From Clavelina lepadiformis (taxonomy: Eukaryota; Chordata; Ascidiacea; Aplousobranchia; Clavelinidae), in the NCBI RefSeq assembly GCF_947623445.1, contig NC_135242.1:744001-808000 (forward strand): DNA of 64,000 nucleotides, written 5' to 3'. Made by a program: the position numbers and the translations under genes. The notes under the pieces are model-generated. The model worked only from the letters and a program-made list of their open reading frames with translations, was not told the DNA's origin and ran no database searches. Each line of letters starts with the position of its first letter. The first letter of the stretch is position 1. Of this stretch, positions 1 through 11,403 are shown one piece after another.

Positions 1-402
1 ACGAGCCGTTGGTTTGTATAAGCGGAGAGCTTCATGTATATTCTGGTTTTATTTGAAGTCTGCGCTTGTTTAGGAGAGAAACATAGCATAGACCTGCAAC
101 CGGCGCATGGGACTGTTGCTACATAAATCTGCTTTAAGCTGAACATATTAAGGAGTGCAGAGCTCGAAATTAGAGGCTGTTTACTCGCCAAACTCTGTAG
201 ATTATTAAATTTGGACTTGTAAATATATTTGTAAATTTGTACGAAAGCAAGGGAAGTATGTTTCCATACTTAATCTTTTTACTCCTTGTACTAGACTATG
301 ACCGCTATGAGTCAGGGCTAGGGCGGATATTTTTAGGTTAATTACCTTACCTTGGTTTTGGCGTTCTGGACTTATTTTCTTTTAAACGTTAGTGACGTCA
401 CT
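1..402. other. Upstream region of the Rho GTPase gene
   Basis: No coding signal is seen here. A TGACGTCA palindrome at 393-400 ends two bases before the proposed start codon at 403, so it would lie in the 5' leader or core promoter. No clear TATA box was found. Confidence 0.4.
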
Positions 403-1458
403 ATGAGTATTACTTATGAACAAACAGAGAAGATTAAATGCGTTGTTGTTGGAGATGGTGGGAGTGGAAAAACGTCCCTACTCGTTGTGTATGTGAAAGG
501 GGAATTCCCAGAGGTGAGACGATTGAACTTACTAGATTATTTCAATATTGAGTTCATGTTTTCTGAATCGTGTTAACCAGATTTTAAAGTAAAATCAAAA
601 ACAGGATATAGTTTGCGTTAACTTTATATCTTCAATATTGAGATGATTATTGATTTTGTCGTTTCTGATGCCCCCCCCCCCCCGATGGCTTTAAAATGTT
701 TTAATAAAGATCGCGTTTCCTCAATTGAAGTGCTTTTCACGGGCTTTTATTATCAAACTTTCAACTTATTTAACTGGAAATGGGCTCTCATGAACCATTT
801 TGTCAAAGCTTGTCGTTTGATTATGACGTCACTTAGTAAATTGAGAATATGTTTTGCAGCAATACTGTCCTACAGTGTTCGATAATTATTCAGCCGAGGT
901 CGATATAGGAGAAAAGAAAGCGACCCTGATGCTGTTTGACACCGCTGGCCAAGAAGATTATGACCGCTTAAGGCCGCTTTTCTATGATCAAGTTGACGTC
1001 ATAATCATGTGTTATGACGTCAACACTCACGCCAGCTTCGAGAATGTTGAAATTCGTTGGATTCCAGAAACAAGGCATTTCTGCCCGGACGCTCTGGTAG
1101 TATTAGTCGCATGCAAGACAGACCTCAGAAGGGCGCTCGTGGAAAATGACGTCACTAGTAATGACGTAGACTTGATACGTCTGAATAAACAGAGAAATAT
1201 TTTGAACCACAACAGAGTTATTACAACCGAAGAGGTAACCCAGAAAGGTATATAATTGGTAAAATGCTTACGGTATTTCCTATCTTTGTGCTCTGTTTGT
1301 AGGGTCACGAACTAGCCGAGAGAATCAAAGCTACCGCGTTCATTGAATGCTCGGCAAAGGAAAATGAAAACGTGAACAATGTCTTTCTCACATCTGTGCA
1401 AAAATTTCTGTTGGAAGCACAGAAACGAAAGCAAAGTGATTGCTGCAGATTTTTGTGA
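403..1458 (+). CDS. Rho-family small GTPase (RhoF/RhoD/Rnd-like), 3 exons, 213 aa
   Basis: Exons are 403-513, 860-1234 and 1303-1458; both introns are phase 0 with GT-AG ends. The P-loop reads GDGGSGKTSLL, switch I keeps CPTVFDNY with the effector threonine, and switch II keeps DTAGQEDYDRLRP with the catalytic glutamine. The Rho-insert region is long and polar, ECSAK (G5) is present, and the protein ends KQSDCCRFL, a CAAX box whose final Leu suggests geranylgeranylation and membrane attachment. The guanine-specificity motif is CKTD rather than NKXD, as in RhoD/RhoF and similar to Rnd (CKSD). These points fit an actin-regulating Rho GTPase that should still cycle nucleotide. The second donor was placed at 1235 because that joins TTEE to GHELA as in RhoA. 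A G15 tract is at 670-684 in intron 1 (as C). Which Rho subfamily it belongs to needs a tree. Confidence 0.85.
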
Positions 1459-2624
1459 TCCATGTCTGCTAACAGATTTGTATATTTTTGTTCATACTCA
1501 CATTCATGGTCACGTCATTTCCTAGTGTACTTTGGCCAATCATTTTTTGTTATTTATTTGCTTTATTTTCTGCTTAATATTGTTGAACACACGAATTTTA
1601 CACACACACACACACACAACTTTTAAACCTTGGTTTGTTGTTTGAAATGTTTGTAATTTTGAGATAGCATTTTGGGTCTCCAGTTGTTAAATCATATATT
1701 CTGCTTGTTTACGGTTTTATTGGTTCGTTGCAGTAAAACCAACCTGACTTTTGATGTTTCGTTTCATAATTAGTGGGGTTTTTCTTCTTCCATCCAGACA
1801 CACAGGTCGGTTCCATATCTTGACAGTGACACCACGCTTATGTCCTGAAAAACTATCAGCGTAACTTATGTTTTATATTAAATGTGTTTAAATTACTTGT
1901 TTTTGTGTTAAATTATGTTTTAATAATGTGTTTATAATTTGGGTTTGGTGGCCGTGCTGACGCTAATAACTTTTTTTCATTCTCTGATTGGTCCATAACG
2001 CACGTTTTTGCCCTCGAGGCCTTGTCACATTTTTCCCGCCCGTCCAAGTTGTAGAAAATGTCGACAACTTTTCATATGTTTGCGACCACCTGCGTCAGCA
2101 CAATTTTTTATTTCCCACATTGAAGACGAAAAATAAAATGAATGAATGAATGAATAATCGTACAAATCAGTCTTCGTTGCTTCCTGAACTGCCCGAAGTA
2201 GTTTGGTATCTACTTAGATGGTCAAGAAATGAATCTTTTCTGATGAATGAAAGTAAGCAAAGAGCGTAAGTTGTATTTGTAAAGGAAAGTTATTACTGTA
2301 TTATCAATTTGAACTTGCTATTGAAGCTTTATGGAGGCTTTTACTTGTGTTGCAAATTTGCAGCAATTTTTACCTTAATTATTTTTGAGCAAATTTTTAG
2401 CCTTTTCGGCTTTGTCATCTTTTCGCGTTCATTAGCACTTGACAGTAACAACTGGGTTGGTTTCTTCGTTCTCAACGCGCTTTTGACAAAAAATAAAGTG
2501 GTTACCGGTAACTAATTGATCGTAGTTGTGTTAAATGATGTTTATAAAGTCACAAGAAAATGATAATAAGTAGTATATAAATATGTTATTATGCTGAGGC
2601 TAGGCCTTGATCTTGCGAATGGCT
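1459..2624. other. Intergenic, no gene seen
   Basis: This holds the 3' flank of the Rho gene, a short (CA)n run near 1602-1618 and an (ATGA/TGAA)n microsatellite near 2136-2155. A 68-codon open frame at 2309-2515 shows no recognisable domain and is probably chance. Confidence 0.5.
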
Positions 2625-3040
2625 TGTAATGAAATGGTTGTTTATTCTACCTTAACCTGTAAGGTTGACCACTTCACTACAATGTTTGTCCGTTGAATTG
2701 TTTATTGCGCTCGATGGTAAATGAGTCTCAAAGGTCGTTGTTCTGCTTTTCTTAATCTTAGCATTAATTGTTCACCTTGACAACTGTATATTCTGATTAT
2801 ATTGAAGCTTCTTTGAACGAATACATCTAGATAAAACATTGGTACAGCAACTACAGCATAAAGACATGTTGCGGCGTTGATCGTACTAACAAGATTGAAT
2901 AACTCAAAATGCACACACAATAACCAGGAAGTAATCGATTACGTCACGCAGTGTTATGCTTCGCTGATTCGACACTTAAAAAACTAAATTTCCAAATGAT
3001 ATTTAATTCCGTATGTTACATTAGTCATCATATTATCACA
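2625..3040 (+). mobile_element. Solo-LTR-like insertion, copy 1 (416 bp)
   Basis: The element starts TGTAATGAAATG, ends ATTATCACA and is flanked by a perfect 4-bp duplication GGCT (2621-2624 and 3041-3044). Internal blocks shared with the copies at 10.8, 23.1 and 39.4 kb include TTGAATTGTTTATTG, ATGAGTCTC with GGTCGTTG, and CTGATTATATTG. It lies upstream of API5. TG...CA ends with a short duplication suggest a solo LTR; a DNA-transposon MITE with imperfect TGTRATGA ends is the alternative. Confidence 0.85.
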
Positions 3041-3462
3041 GGCTTTTCAAATCTTGAAAAACATTGAAAAAATAAAACTGAAATTTAGGTTGAAGATGTT
3101 CAACTAAGACGTGTTTTGGCTAAAGTTTTCCACAAGCATTAAACATCTTAGAACGCTGGATTCATTCTATTATATGATTTCTTTACCGCTGGTAGCTGAC
3201 TGTTTTCTCACGCGGTTTCCGATTCGTTGCTGGATAACCTGACCCGGAGCTGGATTTGTGGTGGAAGGAACTGGTTTATTTTGATCTTCGAAGATATTTG
3301 GTTTATCTGTTGGAGCCGAGAAAGTCAGCGCGAATTCTCCATTTGATTTTAGCCAACCAACCACTGTTTACCAGGGCGGAACGATATTATTAAGCGTAAC
3401 ATCATCAAGTTTAAGCTAGCCTACTTTTTTACCGAGAGCGTTGCAGAAAGAAATCGTAAGAA

Positions 3463-6400
3463 ATGTCGGTTGATGTGGAGCAATTATACAAAAGCTTTGG
3501 TGTACTGGCTGACGCAAAAGATAAGGCTAAAGAGGTAAGTTTAGCCAAGAAGTTCTTTTCAATAACTTTTTTGCTCAATGAATGAAAGTTATGCAAATGA
3601 AATTGCTGCATTTTACTCTTTTATTAATTAACTAAAAACATCACCGATTTTGAAAGCAAAAGCATGGTTTAGCTGCGTGGTTGTCTGCGATGGTTGCGAG
3701 ATAAAGATACTTTAAATGACGTATGTCTGACTCCGCCGGTTGAAGGTTGAAAAATGTGTGATAATCGGAACTTGCACAAAGGCTAGCTCGGTAACTGGGA
3801 CTCAAACGATAAGGAATCATCGCCGGTTTTAAGTTATGCAAAGACTTTCCTCAGACCGAGGATAAACAATATCATACCAACGCTTATATGAAGGAAGTTA
3901 ATCAACGAAACAATATAAATTAAACTAGAAAGTAAAAATTTGTCTAGTGGGGTGGCCTGGTCCCCACAGCTGTATCAAGGCTGTGCCAGTAGCGTGATAT
4001 TGGTAACAATTTGCAGATATAGCGATAGTGAAATCACAATGCTGCAATGACTATTATCAGTGGCGCATTGTACACTGCGTATTATAAATTTCAGCTTCAC
4101 ATACACAAGCACACACCATTTGTGAAAGGATCCAGTAATGTTGAATATCCGTGTTTGAATATAAATAACCTTTATCAATATCTGATCAAATTTTGTTTCT
4201 TCAGCACCCAGAAGTGTATAAGACCATTTTGAAAGGTGTTGAAGGTACGACGGCAGCTAAGAGGCTTTCTGCGCAATTTATATCACGATTTTTTAAACAT
4301 TTTTCGGACCAAGCTGAAGCAGCAATCAACGCACTGTTGGACCTATGTGAAGATGAAGACCCAGGGGTGAGATTTTGTTGTCTTTGATCTTTGCCTAGTT
4401 TTATTTAGTTCCAACATAACGCATTTTTTGTTTGATGCCAACCTTCCATCGTTGTAGCACGTTGAACTTACACCTTGTATTTCTACACATTTCTTGTTTC
4501 ACCAATCTACAAAGATGTTGGCACAGTATTGTTTGCTTTCCACGGTCAATGGCAGAAAATAAATGATACAATATGACACCATCAACTGTGATGATGCCAG
4601 TGGCAGATCTAAGGGTGGTGTCAAGGTGTCCAGTCACTCCCCTTTGTATCCTGGTTATTTTTTTGTTTACATTGAGTCTGACAAATGGTGATCTGCAGCT
4701 TACTTAAAACAACGCTTTTAAGAAAGACTAAAATCACTACAATAATAGTTGCGTGCCAAAATATCACCAAAGTCACTTTTAGAAATTTTGTCCTTACTGC
4801 ATATCGAAAAACATCATTCCCTTTCACATGGTGGACCCAACTTGCGATTCACTTATGAACGGTGGACCCTGGTGGTCCTGTTACAGAACGCACTGATTTT
4901 CAATCTGACAATAACGCCAAGTTCCCTGTTCCTACCTAGTTTTTCTCTTTATTCTTTCCATTATGAGCGCTAGTCGTCATGACGACGCCGTGCATCATCA
5001 CGATGCACTTGAAATTAACACTTGCTCTTCTGCGCTTTGTTGCTGAGTTGGATTTGCGTTTCATTTTGTCACCGGGAGAATTCATGTTTTGATACCTTTA
5101 GATTCGCAAAGCAGCTATCAAGGAAATTCCGAACCTGTGCAAAGCCAACAAAGAGCATTTGGGCAGATTGTCGGATGTCCTTGTGCAGTTATTGGTGTCT
5201 GATGATTCATCTGAGTTGAGTGTCGTAAACATCGCACTAAATGCATTGTTTGCCATCGACAGTAAAGGTGGGTTTGGATAAGATTTATCACATTGGAATT
5301 CTGTAAAACAAGTGGTTTTATCTTCCTGCTGTAGAATACATACTCATTTTTTTATCGTTTAAGTGGAAAATGCATTGCAAAGCAATTAAATGTTTGTACT
5401 CACTGCAATTGCTATTAGTTGCTAAAATAAAATCAACTAAATCAATTCTTCCAGGAACGTTGTCGGGGATATTTTCCCAAATACTCAACGGAGATGAGGA
5501 AATTCGTGAGAAAGCGCTCAAATTCTTGTGCTCTCGCCTTAAGTCCTCTTCCGAGAGTGACATGAGTAAAGAGGCAGAGGAATATGTTCTGGAGGAGTGC
5601 AAAAAGATCTTGGAAGATGTTACCGGAGATGAGTTTTTCTCTATAATGGAGGTGCGTTCGTTTTTTGCGTTTTTTGATTTCATACAAAATTAAGGTGGTG
5701 CAAGCACATATTGTTGCTGTGATGACTTGTACCTTAAATTGATGGCTCACACATGTGTGTAAATTGTGTACTGCTGTTACCTGCTCATTGTGTCCAATGG
5801 TTTTTGCTGCTTTACACTCTTCATGAAGTTAAACCAAGATATTTGTTTTCTGATGGCCACATGCTTTTTAATTGATGCAAATCAATTATAAAGCACAACT
5901 ACATTTTATCCAGTTCAATTTTACCAAAACATTTTGATAGGCGTGGCCGCGTGTGAAAGGCAGTTTAAAAATACCCAATTGCATCAAGATGTTATTTTTA
6001 ATGACATTACAATTTTATTGAAAAGGATGCAGCATGCTACTGCTTTGGCATGGTGAGCATAGCAACCTACACTATCACTCACGAAGGTTAATCTGCTTGT
6101 ATGTTCGGCGTGTTGGGCTTTACTTTCTGAGGCAATACTAGCTCATAGAAACACGATAAATGTTTGCAAACGTCCACTTGTACATTGCACATATACTGTT
6201 GCTGTGGAAATGAAGCTTGGTGATATTTTCACTAAAAAAGAAAAATTTTACTTAATTTCAGGGGCTTTCGTCTCTTCACCACCTTCAGACCTTCCAAGGG
6301 CGACAACAACTTGTCAACATCATCGCGGAGCAGATGCACTTGGACCAGGAGTTTGATGCAACTGACGCAGACTCAGTGAACCGTGTCAGTCAGTGCGTCT

Positions 6401-9143
6401 CGATGGCCCAACCACTGTGTTCGGTGAGTTCTTTTTTGCTTGATTTTTTCCGATTTTTATCAATTTTAATGCATTTTTGATTTCTTTACTTTATATTTTT
6501 TAGAAAAATGTCCATGCTTCTCGATTTGTTAATTATATGTGTCAAAAAGTTGTCTCGTCACTCTCAAAAATTACAACGGAAACACTGAACGGAAATTCAG
6601 ACGACAAGGAGGTAAATTTTTATGTGATTATTAAGTCATAACTATGCACAGCGTTAGATTGAAGACTAGTGATACGTGATAATAAAGACAGCCACTTGTG
6701 TTAACATCACAAAAATTACATCCGATATTCTAAGGACAATAATGTGCATAGTTGAATGATAAAATCTTTCACATTTTCATTTTGCCCACAGACAAAGCAG
6801 ACCGACGTGAAGTTAGATTTATTGAAGCAACTCGCTGAGATGTCTGCGTTTTGTGGAACCGGCTCCGAAGTTGTTGAAAGCGTAGAACCACTTTTCAATG
6901 GACTTCTTGTGAGTTTAGTTTCAACTCTGACTGGGCTAACCTGAAAAGTTATTTCACTCGCAAATGCCCTCGCTATATAACATTGCTGCCTGATATTGCT
7001 ATTTCAACAGCATCAAATAGCAATAATTCTATACAAATTTACTTGTCATCGTAATTTTATCGTATTTCTCAGGAGTGCATGCCACTGCCACCAGAGGGCA
7101 ATGGAGAGGCAGCAAATGCAGATGCCAACCCGAAACTCCAGTTCTCGTACGTTGAGTGTTTGATGTTCGCCTTCCACCAGATCGGTCGATTTAAAGAAGA
7201 TTTCTTCACATCCGACGACGCGGCTGCAAGACTCAAGGACTTCAGAATCAGGTTGAAAAATATTCACAACAACTGGTTCCTATTTTTTTCACAAATCAAT
7301 CTTTTCAAAGCTGCGTTTAAGTGAGCCTGGAAACTTTACAAAATAATAATGGAAACATTCTTTTTTGTTCTTCTGTTCGTTTTTTTAAAAATTTACTCAT
7401 TTAAACTTATGTTCTACAATCTGCTGCATTGTTACATCACAGACTTCAATATTTTGCACGTGGGCTTCAAGTTTACATAAAACAACTGAAAGCTTCCCTC
7501 GAAGGGAAAACCCCTACCCAGCTTCGATCCGAACCTGAGAATCGGATAAAAGTTATTGCATTGAAGACTTGCAACAACGTCAACACACTGCTTAGAGTGA
7601 GTTACATTTGTTACGGCGTGTTCAGATTTCATGTGATACTTATTAGTAATAAGTTATTACTTAACTGACAACTCTGTTCCTAGCATACATGCATTTTACT
7701 CACAACCTAATGAATAGCAATAGAGTCTGATGCAGTGGTATGCAAGCTTATGGTAAATACCTTAGCAACAGAAAAAAATACTGGCCCTATCTCTTGGATA
7801 AACATACACGACAAAACAAAAATTTTATGGCATAGTCTTTGCCTTTATTTTAAAAAGAGCAAGGTTGGGAAGCACTGACCTATTATAATCCAACCACCGC
7901 AGCATAATTGTCAGAACCTTCGTAGCTCATCTCTTAGTCATAAGTCACAGGAGCCCTGTGGTTTGTTTAAGTCGTATTTTTAACTCCGCTTTCTCGTAAT
8001 ATTTGTCGGTGTCAAACTGAATTATTTTTAGGACTTGTTTCACAACCCGCCTGCTTACAAGTCATCTGTTCAAGTCTCGTGGAAGAAGCAATCAACTGTA
8101 AGATTCAAATCAAATTGCAGTTTTCTAAAACATGTCATTTCGTACGCCTAATCACACGTGATATTTGCCAACATATCCTTACATATGATTGTGGAATATT
8201 TTTGCTTTTATGTGCAACAGCCTATTGTTGACAAGGGTGTAATTTCTTCCTGTACAGTGAACTTGAACTTATAACTTTTTATGTTTAGGGCAACAAGCCT
8301 ATGCCAGCCAAGTAAGTAAAATTAGTGATTTTCATTAAAATTAGGAGAGTGTCAATTTTCTCTGATTTTCGTGATGACATCTTGAAAGCCGTCTGACTTG
8401 GGTTCATCTTGCCGGGACAGCTTTGTTCATAATTTCATATTTTCAGCTAAATTTCTGTAAAAGTTTAACATTTGGTAAATTGATGATTTTTATGACAAAA
8501 CTATGTCGGCAAGAAATTGAATCAATGATCACGAAAGCTGAAGCGAATGAAACTGAAAAATCGAGTAAATTAACGAAATATTATCGACGGAAAAATGATT
8601 TTAAAATCAAAGTTAATGAACTTATCCACAATTTAACGATGCAGGCCGCAAAAAAGATCCAGCACCGGAGGCGACAGTGAAGTGAAGAAGAAATCTGAAA
8701 GGACTTTGTACCGGGCACCAGAGGGGAAATACAGCTCCAACATTAGTCGTGAGTGAGACCAATATTCTGGGTTTTGTAGCTGTGCTAGACAACCATCTTA
8801 TAATACAGCACAATGGTATCATCACTCTCTTGTATGTTTTAAGCCCTCTTGGACCTTGCTAATTTTTTCTGTTTCTTGTTTTTGTTTTTTTTACTTTGCT
8901 AAGGCCGCTACATATGTGCTATAAATATAACGTTTAGCATCGTGATGTTCACTCCGTACAGTGAAAAGGTGATAAATCAAACGACACGATATTCCACGTT
9001 ACTCGCCTAATGACGAGTGAAATTGCGTTTTATGCGTTGTCTAAAAATCACTATTTTTTGTTTTAGAACGCGGCCAAGGTGGATACAAACGTGGTTTTCG
9101 CGGTGGAAGAAAATGGGGCGCCTCCCGTGGCAAACGATATTAA
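3463..9143 (+). CDS. API5: Apoptosis inhibitor 5 (API5/AAC-11), 13 exons, 528 aa
   Basis: Exons: 3463-3534, 4205-4366, 5102-5267, 5455-5651, 6262-6423, 6504-6611, 6792-6908, 7073-7251, 7443-7596, 8032-8097, 8289-8311, 8645-8748, 9067-9143. All introns are GT-AG and the frame is continuous. The start VEQLYKSFGVLADA matches the vertebrate N-terminus, and recognisable blocks follow throughout: RLSAQFISRFFKHF, DLCEDED, LEDVTGDEF, GRQQLV, LAEMSAFCG, MPLPPE, KLQFSYVECL, LKDFRIRLQYFARGLQVYIKQL and GKYSSN. Length is close to the roughly 524 aa of human API5. The family is an all-helical HEAT/ARM-like scaffold that is nuclear and counters apoptosis, including E2F1- and Acinus-linked death. Exons 11-12 give a basic stretch (KPQKR...KKK) that could be the nuclear signal. 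The tail is an RG/GG-rich RNA-binding-like segment ending KRY. Exon 11 is only 23 nt. Confidence 0.95.
3535..4204 (+). other. API5 intron 1, no feature recognised
   Basis: The 670-bp first intron starts GTAAGT and ends TTCTTCAG. It has short open frames on both strands with no protein-like pattern or recognisable repeat. Confidence 0.5.
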
Positions 9144-10778
9144 ATATTTCCACCACCATGATGTAGCGCTAGAGAGTAGATGGTATTTTCTCAACAATGA
9201 ACTGGGTGCTAGAAACTTCTCCAAATTTGTTAACAACGGTCCATTGTGACGCAATCGTCATATTTTAGCAAACCGACATATAGACGTTTTTCGTTTATCC
9301 CAACCATTTCCGAATAGAACCTAGACCTGATGAAATTGTGAACAAGGTCAATATACGGACATGACCTTTCCACGCTCAATGAAGCCTCTTCACCCAGAAA
9401 TCATATAAACAACTTTCTTGTCCATGATGTCGTCGTCTGCTCCTTCATAAGTTCATTTCGAGACATAAATTTTACTTTCATCCGCCTCTTGTCGTCTCCA
9501 TCCACAAACTGTAAAATCCTGATATTTGCTTCAGAACAACGATAATTGGCCCTCTCTCTACAAACCTCTGTGTCCTTGAAACACTTGAAATGAACTTGTG
9601 AACCTGGATTCGTGATTAATGTCTTGCTGGTTTTTAAGCATTTTGCTTGCTCTTGTATTGTCGAGTTTAATTTTCTGTTTCATCGTTCAACCCGTCAAGT
9701 AAACATGGCGCCCGCTAATGACACGAAACTCGAGTGAAAATGGAAGATCCCGCCGGATTTTAGAAACTGATTGCAGGTAGGCGATATGACTTTTAACCGA
9801 TGTTTGTGTTGTAGATTTAACAAGATGGACGGACTTCTCTGGTATTTGAAGGTCACTGCGGGTAAGTCAACGACATTTTTGTATTTTTTAGCAGAGATCG
9901 AAGCAAAGAAGATGGAGTTAAGGGTTTTTTAACGAGCGGGTGGCCATGTTTACTTTACATGGAAGTGATTTGCTTTAATTTTCTGAAATAAAAACATTTT
10001 TCGGACGACTGATGCTTGATAGTTTTCTCCGATTTCGATCGAAATGGAGATTGACTCAATCTCTTAATACTTGCTGCAGTAATTTCAAAAAACTCAATGA
10101 AGACAATAGGCAAAGGTATAAATGGAACATTTCTAAGACATTACACAGTTTTCTACTTTTCTTAATCTGTTTTTATAAAATTACAAAACTCACTTTCAGG
10201 TATTTGATCGCTTTATTTCTTTTACTTTATTAAGTATTGTTATGTCATAATGTAAATGAATGCTGGTTATGAACATTGTTCACGCATTGATAATGATTTG
10301 TGCTGATTAATAAGAGGCCACGTTACACTCTTGTTTACTTATAATCTAGTAATTGGCAGTAGTACTGCTATGAGCCACACAAACAACAAATGCATGTGAT
10401 GAATATCTCATTCCTTAGGGTTGACTTCATCCCAAACTATTCAAGTGAAAATTATGACGTGAACAAGAAGTATTATGTTGAATTATATGATCCAGACATT
10501 GCTATCATAGTTGCGTCATTAATTATCCAGCTGCAATTACCCAATTGCTACAAGCTTCCACGAGCAGGGCTACATGTTTCCGTACAATCAGGCTTGGACC
10601 AACGAATAATACCTGATAGAGAAGGATTTCTTCCAGCCTCAGGTGTTTACAACAAACAACAAATTTTTTTGTGTCGAATGAATTCAGTTAAAAATGAAAA
10701 GACGTAGAAATAAATGCGACCGGATGACATAAACCATTTGCGACCAGAGCAACGACTTTTATTATGTTGTTATGCTCC
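9144..10778 (+). other. API5 3' flank and an orphan promoter/first-exon candidate
   Basis: At about 9700 the sequence AACATGGCGCCC resembles a YY1-type start-site element. At 9824 ATG, preceded by a purine, opens a 12-codon exon (MDGLLWYLKVTA) that ends at a strong GTAAGT donor at 9861. I could not find an in-frame second exon. An open frame at 10390-10707 (105 codons), with an acceptor-like CTTAG inside it, may be a later exon, but its phase does not fit the first exon directly and I do not recognise the product. It may be a small unknown gene or chance. Confidence 0.25.
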
Positions 10779-11270
10779 TGTAATGAAATGAATGTATATG
10801 GTTGCTGAACTTGACAGTTTGACTCACTTCACTACAATATTTGCTTGTTGAATTGTTTATTGTGGGTTTAGAACTCTAGATATGTGAGTCTCATGAAGTC
10901 GTTATCAGCTTTTCTCAACCTCAGATTTAATTGTTCACCTTAACAAATTATTGTCTTGTAAAGATGACAACAACGTTGTCTAACTTAACACTGAACTTCT
11001 TCAAATTGAATTCAACAATGGTTACACAGGAATGACAACTGCATGTACTGATTATATTGAATCAAAAATTTCATGTTACCACTATATTCTTGGTAAACGA
11101 AAAAATGAATGAATAACTCATAATGCACGTAGGACAGCCAACCACAATCAGGACTTAAAACGCTAAGCAGGAAGTAATCGATTTCGTAACGCAGTGTTAT
11201 GCTTCGCTAATTCGATACTTGAAGACGAGAATTCTGTATTGTATAAGTTCTGTGTATTAACATCATCACA
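10779..11270 (+). mobile_element. Solo-LTR-like insertion, copy 2 (492 bp)
   Basis: The copy starts TGTAATGAAATG and ends ATCATCACA, with a perfect 4-bp duplication CTCC at 10775-10778 and 11271-11274. It shares with copy 1 the near-terminal block AGGAAGTAATCGATT and CGCAGTGTTATGCTTCGC, and with copy 4 an extra middle block (GTTGTCT then ACTTAACACTGA) that copies 1 and 3 lack. It ends 134 bp beyond the stop codon of the fucosyltransferase gene and may contribute to its 3' UTR or poly(A) site. Confidence 0.85.
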
Positions 11271-11403
11271 CTCCCTTTGTTACAGGAAATATCCCTGGTG
11301 ACAAACATAGTATTTTAACGACTTTTATGTTAAGACCACAAAATAGCTTTGCAATAGCAGCGGACCCAAGTTAAAAAACGAAAACCGATTAAATAAAATG
11401 ACG

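Noticed and set aside
2309-2515. Hydrophobic 68-codon frame
   Set aside because: AT-rich, no start context, splice site or homologous pattern; typical chance frame.
3170-3364. Minus-strand 64-codon frame with Pro/Thr/Gln-rich, protein-like composition
   Set aside because: It has no ATG, a stop just upstream, and any 5' exon would overlap the API5 start. No family is recognised, so I did not call it a gene.
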